Assembly (NCBI GenBank): GCA_963590415.1 | Contig: CAVAPB010000010.1 | Span: 1-64,000 of the forward strand | Source of the DNA: Fimenecus sp963590415 | GTDB taxonomy: Bacteria; Bacillota; Clostridia; Oscillospirales; Acutalibacteraceae | DNA length: 64,000 nucleotides | Direction: 5' to 3' | Shown here: piece after piece, positions 51,527 to 60,424 of the stretch | Numbering within the stretch: position 1 is the first letter of the stretch | Layout: the number at the start of each line of letters is the position of its first letter | Notes under the pieces: generated by a model | Database searches by the model: none | Seen by the model: only the letters and a program-made list of their open reading frames with translations | What the model was told of the DNA's origin: nothing | Position numbers and translations under genes: made by a program

Positions 51527-53122
51527 TTACGCCTTTACGGGATCCTTACTGTTTGTTATTCCCTTAATTGCAAACAGCGTTGCAACCGTAACAGCCGCCA
51601 TTACGGGGAGAACAACATACCATTTCTGCACAAAGCCGGCAAGGATATATCCGACAAAGGATATTGCCGCAACCGTTACGGCATACGGAAGCTGCGTTGA
51701 AACATGGTTCAAGTGGACGCATTGTGCTCCTGCCGAGGACATTATCGTTGTATCCGAGATTGGCGAGCAGTGGTCGCCGCATACCGAGCCTGCAAGGCAA
51801 GCCGACATTCCGATTACTCCTATTTCACTGCCAACGGGGAAAATAGCAAGCACAATAGGAATAAGTATTCCGAATGTTCCCCACGAGGTGCCCGTAGCAA
51901 AGGAAATAGCAACGGCAACAAGGAAAATTATCGCAGGCAGGAATTTGTCAAGTTCCCCCGCCTGTTCGAGCGCAGTTTTAACAAACACATCCGACTCAAG
52001 AAGTCCGGTCATATTTTTAAGTGTTGAAGCGAGAGTAAGTATAAGTATCGGCGGCACCATTGCGATAAAGCCCTTGGGAACGCAGTCAAACGCTTCCTTA
52101 GCCGAAACAAGGCGTCTTGCGATAAAATAAACAAACGTAAACACAAGCGCTATAATTCCGCCCCACGGAAGTCCTACCGTTGCGTCCGTGTTTGAAAATG
52201 CGTCAACGAACGATTTGCCGTCGAGCATTCCGCCGTTATAAACAAGCGCAAACACGCAAACTGCGATAAGCACAATAATCGGCAGAACAAGGTCAATTAC
52301 CTTGCCGTTTGAGGTTGCGGGTTCTTCGTCCTCGCCGACCTTTTCGCCGACGGTAAACAAATCGTTGTTATTTATCGCATTGTATTCGTGAAGCTTCATC
52401 GGGCCGTAATCGAATTTCATTGCCGCAAGAGCTATTATGAACACGAATGTGAGAAGCGAATAAAGGTTATAGGGAATAGCGCTGCAAAACAGAGCAATTC
52501 CGCTTGTACCCTCGGGAGCATACGAGGAAACCGCGGCCGCCCACGAGGAGATGGGTGCTATCATACAAACAGGAGCTGCTGTGGCATCGATGAGATAAGC
52601 AAGCTTAGCTCTTGAAACTCTATGCTTGTCCGTAACAGGTCTCATTACCGCGCCGACAGTAAGGCAGTTGAAGTAATCGTCGATAAAGATAAGCACGCCG
52701 AGGATAAATGTTGCCATCATTGCGCCAAAACGCGACTTAATGTGCTTTGACGCCCACATTCCGAATGCGGCAGAACCGCCTGCACGGTTTATAAGCGCAA
52801 CCATTATGCCAAGCACAACAAGGAAGATAAATATTCCGGACTGCCCCTCAACCGCCGTAATAAATCCGTCGCTGACTATTGCGTCCATTGTGGAAAGCCC
52901 GCCGAACGAGGTGGACAAAAGCCCTCCCACAACTATACCTATAAATAAGGAAGAATAAACCTCCTTTGTTATAAGCGCAAGCACTATTGCGATAACCGGC
53001 GGCAAAAGCGACCAGAGCGTACCTGTTGCCGAGGTTATCGAGCCCGTGAACGACGCAGCGACCATAAACGCCGCAACCACAAGCACAAGAAGAATTTTCG
53101 GTAAAATCTTTTTAAGCTTCAT
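51527..53122 (-). CDS. NhaC-family antiporter, probable lysine transporter
   Basis: The ATG at 53120-53122, preceded by AGGGGAAG, gives 531 aa; the longer 5' frame lies in the riboswitch. It is an NhaC-family membrane protein with many hydrophobic helices, including LIFIDDYFNCLTVGAVMRP and GDHCSPISDTTIMSSAGAQC. The family is named for Na+/H+ antiport, but an NhaC subgroup regulated by lysine riboswitches was proposed to carry lysine. The leader here is a lysine riboswitch, so lysine uptake or export is the favoured role. Confidence 0.85.
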   Translation of the reverse strand: MKLKKILPKILLVLVVAAFMVAASFTGSITSATGTLWSLLPPVIAIVLALITKEVYSSLFIGIVVGGLLSTSFGGLSTMDAIVSDGFITAVEGQSGIFIFLVVLGIMVALINRAGGSAAFGMWASKHIKSRFGAMMATFILGVLIFIDDYFNCLTVGAVMRPVTDKHRVSRAKLAYLIDATAAPVCMIAPISSWAAAVSSYAPEGTSGIALFCSAIPYNLYSLLTFVFIIALAAMKFDYGPMKLHEYNAINNNDLFTVGEKVGEDEEPATSNGKVIDLVLPIIVLIAVCVFALVYNGGMLDGKSFVDAFSNTDATVGLPWGGIIALVFTFVYFIARRLVSAKEAFDCVPKGFIAMVPPILILTLASTLKNMTGLLESDVFVKTALEQAGELDKFLPAIIFLVAVAISFATGTSWGTFGILIPIVLAIFPVGSEIGVIGMSACLAGSVCGDHCSPISDTTIMSSAGAQCVHLNHVSTQLPYAVTVAAISFVGYILAGFVQKWYVVLPVMAAVTVATLFAIKGITNSKDPVKA

Positions 53123-53134
53123 TTTACTTCCCCT

Positions 53135-53167
53135 TAAAACAAAAAATACGGCGCAAAAAGCACCGTA
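53135..53167 (-). terminator. expression-platform terminator of the lysine riboswitch
   Basis: Read leftward, TACGGTGC, TTTTT loop, GCGCCGTA, then TTTTTTGTTTT, just before the nhaC-type gene. Confidence 0.85.
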
Positions 53168-53174
53168 CCGCAAA

Positions 53175-53342
53175 TCATCTCAAAGCACGATAGCTCTCCA
53201 CTCTCCGTGACAGTCCGCAGGATATTCTCCTACGCCCCAACAGGGTAACATCGGAACCTTTTACCCTGTTTCGGCGGCTTTGCCTTTTGTGTGTGCCGTT
53301 CCGAGCATATATCACGCTACTTTTCAAATCCGCGCCTCTATC
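53175..53342 (-). ncRNA. lysine riboswitch (L box)
   Basis: Read leftward, the conserved core elements of the L box are present: GATAGAGGCGCG at the 5' end, AAAAGTAG, the GCCGCCGAA block, a long helix GTAAAAGGTTCCGATGTTAC, and the 3' part CTGTCACGGAGAGTGGAGAGC with the GAGAGCTATC block. A consensus promoter lies upstream and an intrinsic terminator just downstream. High lysine would switch off the NhaC-family gene. Confidence 0.9.
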
Positions 53343-53349
53343 AAAATTT

Positions 53350-53378
53350 AAGATAACACAAAACACTGATGTTGTCAA
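53350..53378 (-). promoter_or_regulatory. promoter of the lysine riboswitch unit
   Basis: Read leftward, -35 TTGACA (53373-53378), a 17-base spacer and -10 TATCTT (53350-53355). Confidence 0.75.
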
Positions 53379-53465
53379 TAACCGTCATATTTTGTGTGAA
53401 TAAAGCACCGATTAAAAAATTTTTATGTCCCGCACACGCCGATATTGCGTGCTTTAGCGCAACGG

Positions 53466-53481
53466 ACACTATATTTAGGTA
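53466..53481 (+). promoter_or_regulatory. NrdR box 1 upstream of nrdD
   Basis: ACACTATATTTAGGTA resembles the NrdR consensus ACACWATATATWGTGT. It starts 41 bases (about four helical turns) before a second box that overlaps the promoter. Confidence 0.7.
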
Positions 53482-53501
53482 AAAAAAGCGAATATTAGCT
53501 A

Positions 53502-53530
53502 TTGAAAAACTATATATAGTGTGATATAAT
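53502..53530 (+). promoter_or_regulatory. nrdD promoter overlapped by NrdR box 2
   Basis: -35 TTGAAA (53502-53507), a 17-base spacer and -10 TATAAT (53525-53530). The spacer contains NrdR box 2, AAACTATATATAGTGT (53507-53522), so NrdR binding would block polymerase. Confidence 0.8.
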
Positions 53531-53598
53531 TTACCCAAATCGCATAATACGAACATTTTTCGGTTAGGAATATACACATAAATGAAGGAGTGGGAAGG

Positions 53599-55797
53599 AT
53601 GAAGGTATTAAAGCGTAACGGTGCGGAGGTTGTTTTTGACATTGAAAAAATCGCCGCAGCCATAACAAAGGCAAACGAGAGCGTGAACGAGGACGAGCGT
53701 ATGACCGCAACCCAAATTGAAAGGATTGCGGAAAGCGTTGAATTTTCGTGCGTTAAAATGAACCGTTCCCCGTCGGTCGAGGAAATTCAGGATATGGTAG
53801 AGTATCAGATTATGGCTCACGGCGCATATGAGGTTGCAAAAAGCTACATTACCTACCGTTATACAAGGAGCCTTGTCAGGCAGTCAAATACTACGGATGA
53901 GAAAATCATGAGCCTTATCGAGTGCAACAACGAGGAGGCAAAGCAGGAGAACTCAAATAAAAACCCGATTGTCAACTCTACGCAGAGGGATTATATGGCG
54001 GGCGAGGTTTCAAAGGACCTTACGGAGCGTATTCTTTTGCCGCAGGAGATAGTTGACGCTCACAATCAGGGCATAATACACTTCCACGACGCAGACTATT
54101 TTGCACAGCACATGCACAACTGCGACCTTGTAAATCTTGAGGATATGCTTCAAAACGGCACCGTTATCACAGGTACACTTATCGAGCGTCCGCACAGCTT
54201 TTCGACCGCCTGCAATATCGCTACGCAGATAATCGCACAGGTTGCTTCAAACCAATACGGCGGTCAGTCGATAACGCTTGCGCACCTTGCTCCGTTCGTC
54301 GATGTGAGCCGTAAGAAATTCCGTAAAATCGTAGAGGGCGAAATGTCGGCTCTCGGTATTGACACGAGCGAGGAAAAGCTTAATGAGCTTGTTGAGCTTA
54401 GGGTTCGCGATGAAATAAGACGGGGCGTGCAGACAATCCAGTATCAGGTTGTTACGCTTCTGACAACAAACGGTCAGGCTCCTTTCATAACTGTATTTAT
54501 GTATCTTAACGAGGCGAAAAACGAGCAGGAAAAGGCTGACCTTGCGCTTATTATAGAAGAAATGCTCAAGCAGAGAATTTTGGGCGTCAAGAACGAAAAG
54601 GGAGTTTATGTAACCCCCGCTTTCCCGAAGCTTATCTACACTCTTGAAGAGGACAACATCACAGAGGGCTCAAAATATTGGTATCTTACACGCCTTGCGG
54701 CTGAATGTACGGCTAAGAGAATGGTCCCCGACTACATTTCCGAAAAGAAAATGCTTGAGCTAAAGGGCGATGTTTATACCTGTATGGGCTGCCGCAGCTT
54801 TTTAACTCCCGACAGATTTACCGACAACGGCATCGGAAACATTGCAAACGCAGGCAACTATGAGCCCGGCAAGCACAAATACTACGGCAGATTCAACCAG
54901 GGCGTTGTTACCATAAATCTCCCGGATGTTGCGCTCTCCTCGGGCGGCAACACGGAAAAATTCTGGAGCATATTTGACGAAAGACTTGAGCTCTGCCACA
55001 GAGCGCTGCGTTGCAGACACGAGAGACTTCTCGGCACGCCGTCGGATGTCGCTCCGATTCTTTGGCAGTACGGCGCATTGGCACGCCTTAAAAAGGGCGA
55101 GACAATCGACAAGCTCCTTTTCAACGGATATTCAACGATTTCACTCGGCTATGCAGGACTTTACGAGTGCGTTAAGTATATGACGGGCAAGAGCCACACC
55201 GATCCCGAGGCTACCCCGTTCGCTCTCTCTGTTATGCAGAAGATGAACGACAAGTGCACCGAGTGGAAAAAAGCGGAAAACATTGACTATTCACTCTACG
55301 GCACCCCGCTTGAATCAACAACCTACAAGTTCGCAAAATGCCTTCAGCGCCGTTTCGGCATAATTGAAGGTATTACAGACAAGGGATATATAACAAACAG
55401 CTATCATGTCCATGTTTCGGAGAACATCTCCGCTTTTGATAAGCTGAAATTCGAATCTCAGTTCCAGCAGTTGTCACCCGGCGGTGCAATAAGCTATGTC
55501 GAGGTGCCCGATATGCAGGACAATATCGACGCCGTGCTTTCGGTTATGAAATTTATTTATGACAATATTATCTATGCCGAGCTCAACACCAAGAGCGACT
55601 ACTGTCAGGAATGCGGCTGGGACGGCGAGATTGAAATTGTCGAGGAAGAGGGCAAGCTTATTTGGAAATGCCCCAACTGCGGCAACACGGACCAGGACAA
55701 AATGAATGTCGCAAGGCGTACCTGCGGTTATATCGGCACACAGTTTTGGAATCAGGGCAGAACGCAGGAAATCCGCGATAGAGTACTTCATTTATAA
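53599..55797 (+). CDS. nrdD: anaerobic ribonucleoside-triphosphate reductase, large subunit
   Basis: The ATG at 53599-53601 (8 bases after AAGGAG) gives 732 aa; a GTG three codons earlier is less likely. This class III enzyme reduces NTPs to dNTPs with a glycyl radical. An N-terminal ATP-cone (KVLKRNGAEVVFDIEKIAAAI) is followed by the barrel with HFHDADYF near 150. Near the C-terminus lie the zinc-binding CQECGWDG...CPNCGN cluster and the radical site RTCGYIGTQ with Gly near 710. Control by NrdR is indicated upstream. Confidence 0.97.
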   Translation: MKVLKRNGAEVVFDIEKIAAAITKANESVNEDERMTATQIERIAESVEFSCVKMNRSPSVEEIQDMVEYQIMAHGAYEVAKSYITYRYTRSLVRQSNTTDEKIMSLIECNNEEAKQENSNKNPIVNSTQRDYMAGEVSKDLTERILLPQEIVDAHNQGIIHFHDADYFAQHMHNCDLVNLEDMLQNGTVITGTLIERPHSFSTACNIATQIIAQVASNQYGGQSITLAHLAPFVDVSRKKFRKIVEGEMSALGIDTSEEKLNELVELRVRDEIRRGVQTIQYQVVTLLTTNGQAPFITVFMYLNEAKNEQEKADLALIIEEMLKQRILGVKNEKGVYVTPAFPKLIYTLEEDNITEGSKYWYLTRLAAECTAKRMVPDYISEKKMLELKGDVYTCMGCRSFLTPDRFTDNGIGNIANAGNYEPGKHKYYGRFNQGVVTINLPDVALSSGGNTEKFWSIFDERLELCHRALRCRHERLLGTPSDVAPILWQYGALARLKKGETIDKLLFNGYSTISLGYAGLYECVKYMTGKSHTDPEATPFALSVMQKMNDKCTEWKKAENIDYSLYGTPLESTTYKFAKCLQRRFGIIEGITDKGYITNSYHVHVSENISAFDKLKFESQFQQLSPGGAISYVEVPDMQDNIDAVLSVMKFIYDNIIYAELNTKSDYCQECGWDGEIEIVEEEGKLIWKCPNCGNTDQDKMNVARRTCGYIGTQFWNQGRTQEIRDRVLHL

Positions 55798-55806
55798 GGG
55801 GTATTT

Positions 55807-56352
55807 ATGTATTACAGCACAATTAAAGACTGCGATATAGCAAACGGAACCGGAGTGCGTGTAACGCTGTTCGTTTCGGGATGCACAAATCGTTGCAAGA
55901 ACTGTTTTCAGCCGCAAACCTGGGATTTTTCCTTCGGAGAACCGTTTACCGAGCAAACGGAAGAAAAACTTCTTGCAATGCTCAAGCCCGATTACATAAG
56001 CGGTCTGACGCTGCTCGGCGGAGAGCCTATGGAGCCGCAAAATCAAAGGGCGCTTGTCCCGTTTTTGAAAAGAGTACGCAAGACCTATCCGCAAAAGAAC
56101 ATTTGGTGCTTTACGGGCTTTACCTATGAGACGCTTAAAACCGACGGCTCGCATCCGAGATGCGAGCATACGGATGAAATGCTGTCGCTTATCGACGTGC
56201 TTGTTGACGGAAAATATGTTGACGAATTAAAGGACCTTACCCTACAGTTCAGAGGCTCGTCAAATCAGCGGCTTATCGATATGAACAAAACCCGTGAAAA
56301 CGGTGAGGTTACGCTTCTTCCGAACAACGACCGAACGCTTGCAGGAAAATAA
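55807..56352 (+). CDS. nrdG: anaerobic ribonucleotide reductase activating protein
   Basis: 181-aa radical SAM activase that makes the glycyl radical on NrdD. CX3CX2C cluster (Cys26, Cys30, Cys33 in SGCTNRCKNC), then LLGGEPMEPQN and NIWCFTGFTYE. It follows nrdD by 9 bases and ends before a strong terminator. Confidence 0.96.
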   Translation: MYYSTIKDCDIANGTGVRVTLFVSGCTNRCKNCFQPQTWDFSFGEPFTEQTEEKLLAMLKPDYISGLTLLGGEPMEPQNQRALVPFLKRVRKTYPQKNIWCFTGFTYETLKTDGSHPRCEHTDEMLSLIDVLVDGKYVDELKDLTLQFRGSSNQRLIDMNKTRENGEVTLLPNNDRTLAGK

Positions 56353-56357
56353 AATAT

Positions 56358-56399
56358 TTACCCGTATCTGATTTAACGGTCAGATACGGGTAATTTTTT
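56358..56399 (+). terminator. intrinsic terminator of nrdD-nrdG
   Basis: Stem TTACCCGTATCTGA with TCAGATACGGGTAA and an 8-base loop, followed by TTTTTTG. Confidence 0.9.
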
Positions 56400-56469
56400 G
56401 CCTTTTTTCAATTCTTTTTCAATGTTTGTTTTATAAAATAGCGGCAGAAAAGAAGAAAGGAGCAGGTCT

Positions 56470-57141
56470 ATGGACTACCGACACGAGGTAAAGCACGAAA
56501 TTTCCTACGGCGATATGCTCGCATTGCGACAACGGCTCACAGCGGTTATGTATCCCGACCCGCACACGGTTGACGGCAGGTATTATATCAGAAGCCTGTA
56601 TTTCGACAACCTTGACAACAAGGCGTTACGGGAAAAAATCGACGGAGTTAACATCCGTGAAAAGTTTCGCATCCGATGCTATAACGGTGACTCGGATTTT
56701 ATGCGCCTTGAAAAAAAGAGTAAGATAAACGGGCTTTGCAAAAAACAGACCGCACCGATAACCAAGGCGCAGACTGAGCTTATCCTGCAAGGCTGTTATG
56801 ATTGGATGAGAAACACCGAAGAGCCGCTTATAACGGAGCTTTACAGCAAAATCCTGTCAGAGGGGCTGCGCCCGAAAACAGTTGTCGATTACACAAGAGA
56901 ACCGTTCGTTTTCCCTGCGGGCAATGTTAGGGTAACGCTCGATTACGGCATCAAAACGGGCCTCGGCAGAACAGACATTTTTTCGCCCGATTTCAAGACG
57001 GTTGACACGGGCACGCAGAGTATAATTTTAGAGGTGAAATGGGATGAATTTCTTCCCGATGCGGTAAGAGACGCCGTTTCCCTGCCCGAACGAATGTCGG
57101 GCGCATTTTCAAAATATGCCGTTTGCAGAATTTACGGCTGA
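56470..57141 (+). CDS. VTC-domain (polyphosphate polymerase-like) protein
   Basis: 223 aa. The tunnel-type triphosphate-binding fold of the VTC family (PF09359) is shown by RYYIRSLYFDNLDN near 37-50, REKFRIRCYN, DFMRLEKKSKINGLCKK near 75-91, VDYTREPFV and ILEVKWDEFLP near 195, giving paired Arg/Lys/Glu residues for the phosphate. In yeast the VTC complex makes polyphosphate; bacterial members near CotH and DUF4956 have no proven role. AAGGAG ribosome site upstream. Confidence 0.9.
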   Translation: MDYRHEVKHEISYGDMLALRQRLTAVMYPDPHTVDGRYYIRSLYFDNLDNKALREKIDGVNIREKFRIRCYNGDSDFMRLEKKSKINGLCKKQTAPITKAQTELILQGCYDWMRNTEEPLITELYSKILSEGLRPKTVVDYTREPFVFPAGNVRVTLDYGIKTGLGRTDIFSPDFKTVDTGTQSIILEVKWDEFLPDAVRDAVSLPERMSGAFSKYAVCRIYG

Positions 57142-57156
57142 TAAAGGAGTAACATT

Positions 57157-57828
57157 ATGACCTTCAACGATATTTTCAAATCAAGCTTTTTAGAGAACAT
57201 TACGAGCATAAGCATACTTGATATGGTAATTGCCCTTGCTCTTGCGTTCGGTATAGGTCTTTTCATTTTCTTTGTTTATAAAAAGACCTATCAGGGTGTG
57301 ATGTATTCGTCAAGCTTCGGCACGACGCTTGTTGCGCTCACGGTAATAACCACCCTTGTAATTTTGGCGGTCACTTCGAATGTCGTTCTTTCACTCGGTA
57401 TGGTCGGCGCACTGTCGATTGTCCGTTTCAGGACGGCTATAAAGGAACCGCTTGACATTGCTTTTCTGTTCTGGGCTATCGCCGTGGGCATAGTCCTTGC
57501 GGCAGGTATGATCCCGCTTGCGGTCATCGGCAGTGTGATAATCGGCGTTATTCTTATTGTGTTTGTAAACAGAAAATCGCATTTTACACCGTATATTGTC
57601 GTTCTTTCCTGCGACGGCAATGGCGCCGAAAAAGAGGCTGTGGAATTTTTGAAAAACAATGTTAAAAAATATGTTGTTAAGAGCAAGAGCGTTCAAAGCG
57701 GCAGAATTGAGCTTAATCTTGAAATAAGGCTCAAAGACGACAACACCGATTTTATAAACAGGCTCAGCGAAATTTCGGGCGTGTCAAATGCCGTGCTCGT
57801 AAGCTATAACGGCGAATACGCAGGATAA
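57157..57828 (+). CDS. DUF4956 membrane protein
   Basis: 223 aa. Three or four N-terminal hydrophobic helices (LDMVIALALAFGIGLFIFFVYKK, TTLVALTVITTLVILAV) include SLGMVGALSIVRFRTAIKEPLDIAFLFWAIAVG, the DUF4956 core. A C-terminal hydrophilic domain of about 80 residues with LEIRLKDDN follows. A fixed partner of VTC and CotH proteins; it may carry a phosphate or polyP product through the membrane, which is inference. Confidence 0.87.
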   Translation: MTFNDIFKSSFLENITSISILDMVIALALAFGIGLFIFFVYKKTYQGVMYSSSFGTTLVALTVITTLVILAVTSNVVLSLGMVGALSIVRFRTAIKEPLDIAFLFWAIAVGIVLAAGMIPLAVIGSVIIGVILIVFVNRKSHFTPYIVVLSCDGNGAEKEAVEFLKNNVKKYVVKSKSVQSGRIELNLEIRLKDDNTDFINRLSEISGVSNAVLVSYNGEYAG

Positions 57829-57838
57829 GGAGGCGCTT

Positions 57839-59845
57839 ATGTCAACGCATAAGAACTTTGATAAAATCTGCTGCGTTGTGCTTGCTCTGACCCTCGTTAT
57901 TACCGTTCTGTTCATAAACGGAGAAAGCCTCGGCATAAAAAAGGCTTCAAGCGTTATGGGCTATGAGGAAAAGCTGTTTGACACTTCGTATGTTCATACG
58001 ATAAATATTATTATGGACGATTGGGACGACTTTATATCAAGCTGTACAAGCGAGGAATACTATACCTGCACGGTTGTAATCGACAACGAAGCATATAAGA
58101 ATGTCGCAATCAGAGGCAAGGGAAACACCTCGTTAACGCAGGTGGCGTCCTACGGCAACGACAGATACAGCTTCAAGATAGAGTTTGACCATTACGACAG
58201 CTCAAATACCTATTACGGACTTGACAAGCTCTGCCTTAACAACATCATACAGGACAACACCTATATGAAGGATTTTCTTGTCTATCAAATGATGAATTTT
58301 GCAGGCGTTGTCTCCCCTCTTTGCAGTTATGTCTATATAACCGTAAACGGTGAGGACTGGGGTTTGTATCTTGCAGTCGAGGGCATAGAGGAATCCTTTC
58401 TTCAAAGAAATTACGGCAAAAGCTACGGCAATCTCTACAAGCCGGACAGTATGAGTATGGGCGGCGGCAGAGGTAACGGAAAAGATTTTGAACAGGAGGA
58501 TTTTTCTCCCGAGGCAAATGAAAGCGCCGCACCGCAGCAACCGTCCTCAAACGATGCTCAGGCAAATTCTCCGCCCGAAATGCCCGACGGTGATTTTACT
58601 CCGGAGAACAATCAGCCCGACGGCAGTTTCGCTCCCGACGGCAACGCCTCCGATAACGGACAGAACGGCGGCGGAAATATGAACGCAAGCGATGATGTAT
58701 TGTTGAAATATATCGATGACAATTACGACAGCTATCAAAATATATTTGACAATGCCAAGACCGACATAACGGATGAGGACAAAGACCGCCTCATTTCCTC
58801 ACTTAAAACGCTGTCATCAGGCGAAAACACGGAAAGCACCGTTAATGTGTCGGAGGTTATAAGCTATTTTGCCGTACACAATTTTGTGCTCAATTTTGAC
58901 AGCTACACCGGCTCAATGGTGCACAACTATTATTTGTACGAAAACGACGGGCAAATGCAGATGATTCCCTGGGACTACAACCTCGCCTTCGGCGGATTTC
59001 AATCCTCGGGCGACGCCGCCTCGCTTATAAACTATCCTATCGACACGCCGGTTTCGGGAGGAAGCGTCGAGGACAGACCAATGCTTGCATGGATATTCTC
59101 AAGCGAGGAATATACCGAACAGTATCACGAGGCACTCAGCGAATTTATAAGCGAATACTTTGACAGCGGATATTTTGAAAATATGATTGACAGCGTAATT
59201 TCAATGATTTCCCCGTATGTCGAAAAGGACCCGACAAAGTTCTGCACTTATGAGCAGTTCCAAACGGGTGCGCAAACGCTCAAGGAGTTCTGTATTTTGA
59301 GAGCAGAGAGCATAAGCGGACAGTTAAGCGGCGCAATAGGCTCAACCTCCGATACCCAAAGCGCCGACACGCTTATTGACGCAGGCGATTTGAAGATAAG
59401 CGATATGGGAAGTATGAACAACTCAAATTCGGAACCGGGAGGCGGACAGTCTACACAAGACGGCAATATGCCTGACTCCCAAAACGGCAACGAAAATTCG
59501 CCTCCGGAAAAGCCAGGCTTCTCAGATGTTCAAAGCAATGCAGACAGTTCAGACGCTCAAACCGATACAGACAGTTCAAACGGCACCCACGAGCCGCCTG
59601 ACAGAACAAATGGAAACGGCTCTCCGCCGCAGAACGGGCAACAGAACGGACAGCAGGCTAACGGCAGTACGCAGGACAATTCCGACAAGCCCGAAGTACC
59701 CGAAAACAACCCGCAAAACGAAAAAGACGGTCAAACGCAGACAGCGTCAACCGTTTCGCCGGAAAATTATATTTATCTCGCAATATGCATAGGCATATTG
59801 GCACTCGGCATTTTGTTTGCCGTATGCTTCAAAAGGCGAAAATAA
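57839..59845 (+). CDS. CotH kinase family protein
   Basis: 668 aa. A membrane helix at the N-terminus, then the CotH kinase domain interrupted by an Asn/Gly/Pro/Gln-rich insert (about 200-285). Motifs: AIRGKGNTS near 92, FKIEFDHYDSSNTYYGLDKLCLNN, EGIEESFLQRNYGKSYGNLYKPD near 180-202, and MIPWDYNLAFGGF near 379-391, the catalytic DYN type segment. A second low-complexity stretch (about 525-640) leads to a C-terminal helix with KRRK. The chain is anchored at both ends with the kinase outside. In Bacillus CotH phosphorylates spore-coat proteins. Confidence 0.88.
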   Translation: MSTHKNFDKICCVVLALTLVITVLFINGESLGIKKASSVMGYEEKLFDTSYVHTINIIMDDWDDFISSCTSEEYYTCTVVIDNEAYKNVAIRGKGNTSLTQVASYGNDRYSFKIEFDHYDSSNTYYGLDKLCLNNIIQDNTYMKDFLVYQMMNFAGVVSPLCSYVYITVNGEDWGLYLAVEGIEESFLQRNYGKSYGNLYKPDSMSMGGGRGNGKDFEQEDFSPEANESAAPQQPSSNDAQANSPPEMPDGDFTPENNQPDGSFAPDGNASDNGQNGGGNMNASDDVLLKYIDDNYDSYQNIFDNAKTDITDEDKDRLISSLKTLSSGENTESTVNVSEVISYFAVHNFVLNFDSYTGSMVHNYYLYENDGQMQMIPWDYNLAFGGFQSSGDAASLINYPIDTPVSGGSVEDRPMLAWIFSSEEYTEQYHEALSEFISEYFDSGYFENMIDSVISMISPYVEKDPTKFCTYEQFQTGAQTLKEFCILRAESISGQLSGAIGSTSDTQSADTLIDAGDLKISDMGSMNNSNSEPGGGQSTQDGNMPDSQNGNENSPPEKPGFSDVQSNADSSDAQTDTDSSNGTHEPPDRTNGNGSPPQNGQQNGQQANGSTQDNSDKPEVPENNPQNEKDGQTQTASTVSPENYIYLAICIGILALGILFAVCFKRRK

Positions 59846-59850
59846 AATTA

Positions 59851-59892
59851 CGCCATACAGCTTGATTTTCAGAGCTGTATGGCGTTTTCATT
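59851..59892. terminator. terminator between cotH-like and phosphatase genes
   Basis: Stem CGCCATACAGC (59851-59861) with GCTGTATGGCG (59874-59884), then TTTTCATTTT; T-rich on the opposite strand too, so it may serve both convergent genes. Confidence 0.8.
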
Positions 59893-60357
59893 TTATAAAA
59901 GCGAGTTAAGAAGAGCCTCGCAGCCCTCGTGAATGTCACGGTAGGTAATGTCAAATTTCCCCGTGTACCAAGGGTCGGCAACATCTCTGTTTGATTGTGC
60001 AAATTCAAGCAGCTTATGAACCTTGTTTTCGGGATCGGTGCCGATAATCGAAAAAATATTGCGTATATTTTTGCTGTCCATCGCAACTATACAGTCATAT
60101 TTTTCATAATCCGATTTTCTGAATTGAACCGCACGCTTACCTTCGCAGGAAATTCCGTGTTTCGCAAGCTCTGCTCGTGCCGGCGGATACACGGGGTTGC
60201 CTATATCTCCCCATATCTCCTCGGCGCTCGTAGCGCTCGAAGCGATAACAAATTTGTCCTGCAAGCCCTTTTTCTCAATCATATCCTTAAAGATAAATTC
60301 CGCCATCGGGCTGCGGCATATATTGCCGTGGCACACAAAAAGCACCCGAATACTCAT
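59893..60357 (-). CDS. low-molecular-weight protein tyrosine phosphatase
   Basis: 154 aa. The P-loop VCHGNICRS (Cys9, Arg15) is the catalytic C(X)5R(S/T) motif, and DPWYTG near 130 holds the general-acid Asp. Length normal. In Gram-positives such enzymes reverse tyrosine phosphorylation in polysaccharide export or stress responses. Adjacent genes do not include a tyrosine kinase. Confidence 0.93.
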   Translation of the reverse strand: MSIRVLFVCHGNICRSPMAEFIFKDMIEKKGLQDKFVIASSATSAEEIWGDIGNPVYPPARAELAKHGISCEGKRAVQFRKSDYEKYDCIVAMDSKNIRNIFSIIGTDPENKVHKLLEFAQSNRDVADPWYTGKFDITYRDIHEGCEALLNSLL

Positions 60358-60424
60358 AATTCCTCATTTCATTTCGGCGAACACTGCCGACATTTTTATA
60401 AAATTCTGTTTAAGCACAGACGGT

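Noticed and set aside
53123..53173. 17-residue extension at the N-terminus of the NhaC-family protein
   Set aside because: It would be translated from the riboswitch terminator region; the ATG at 53122 has a strong ribosome site.
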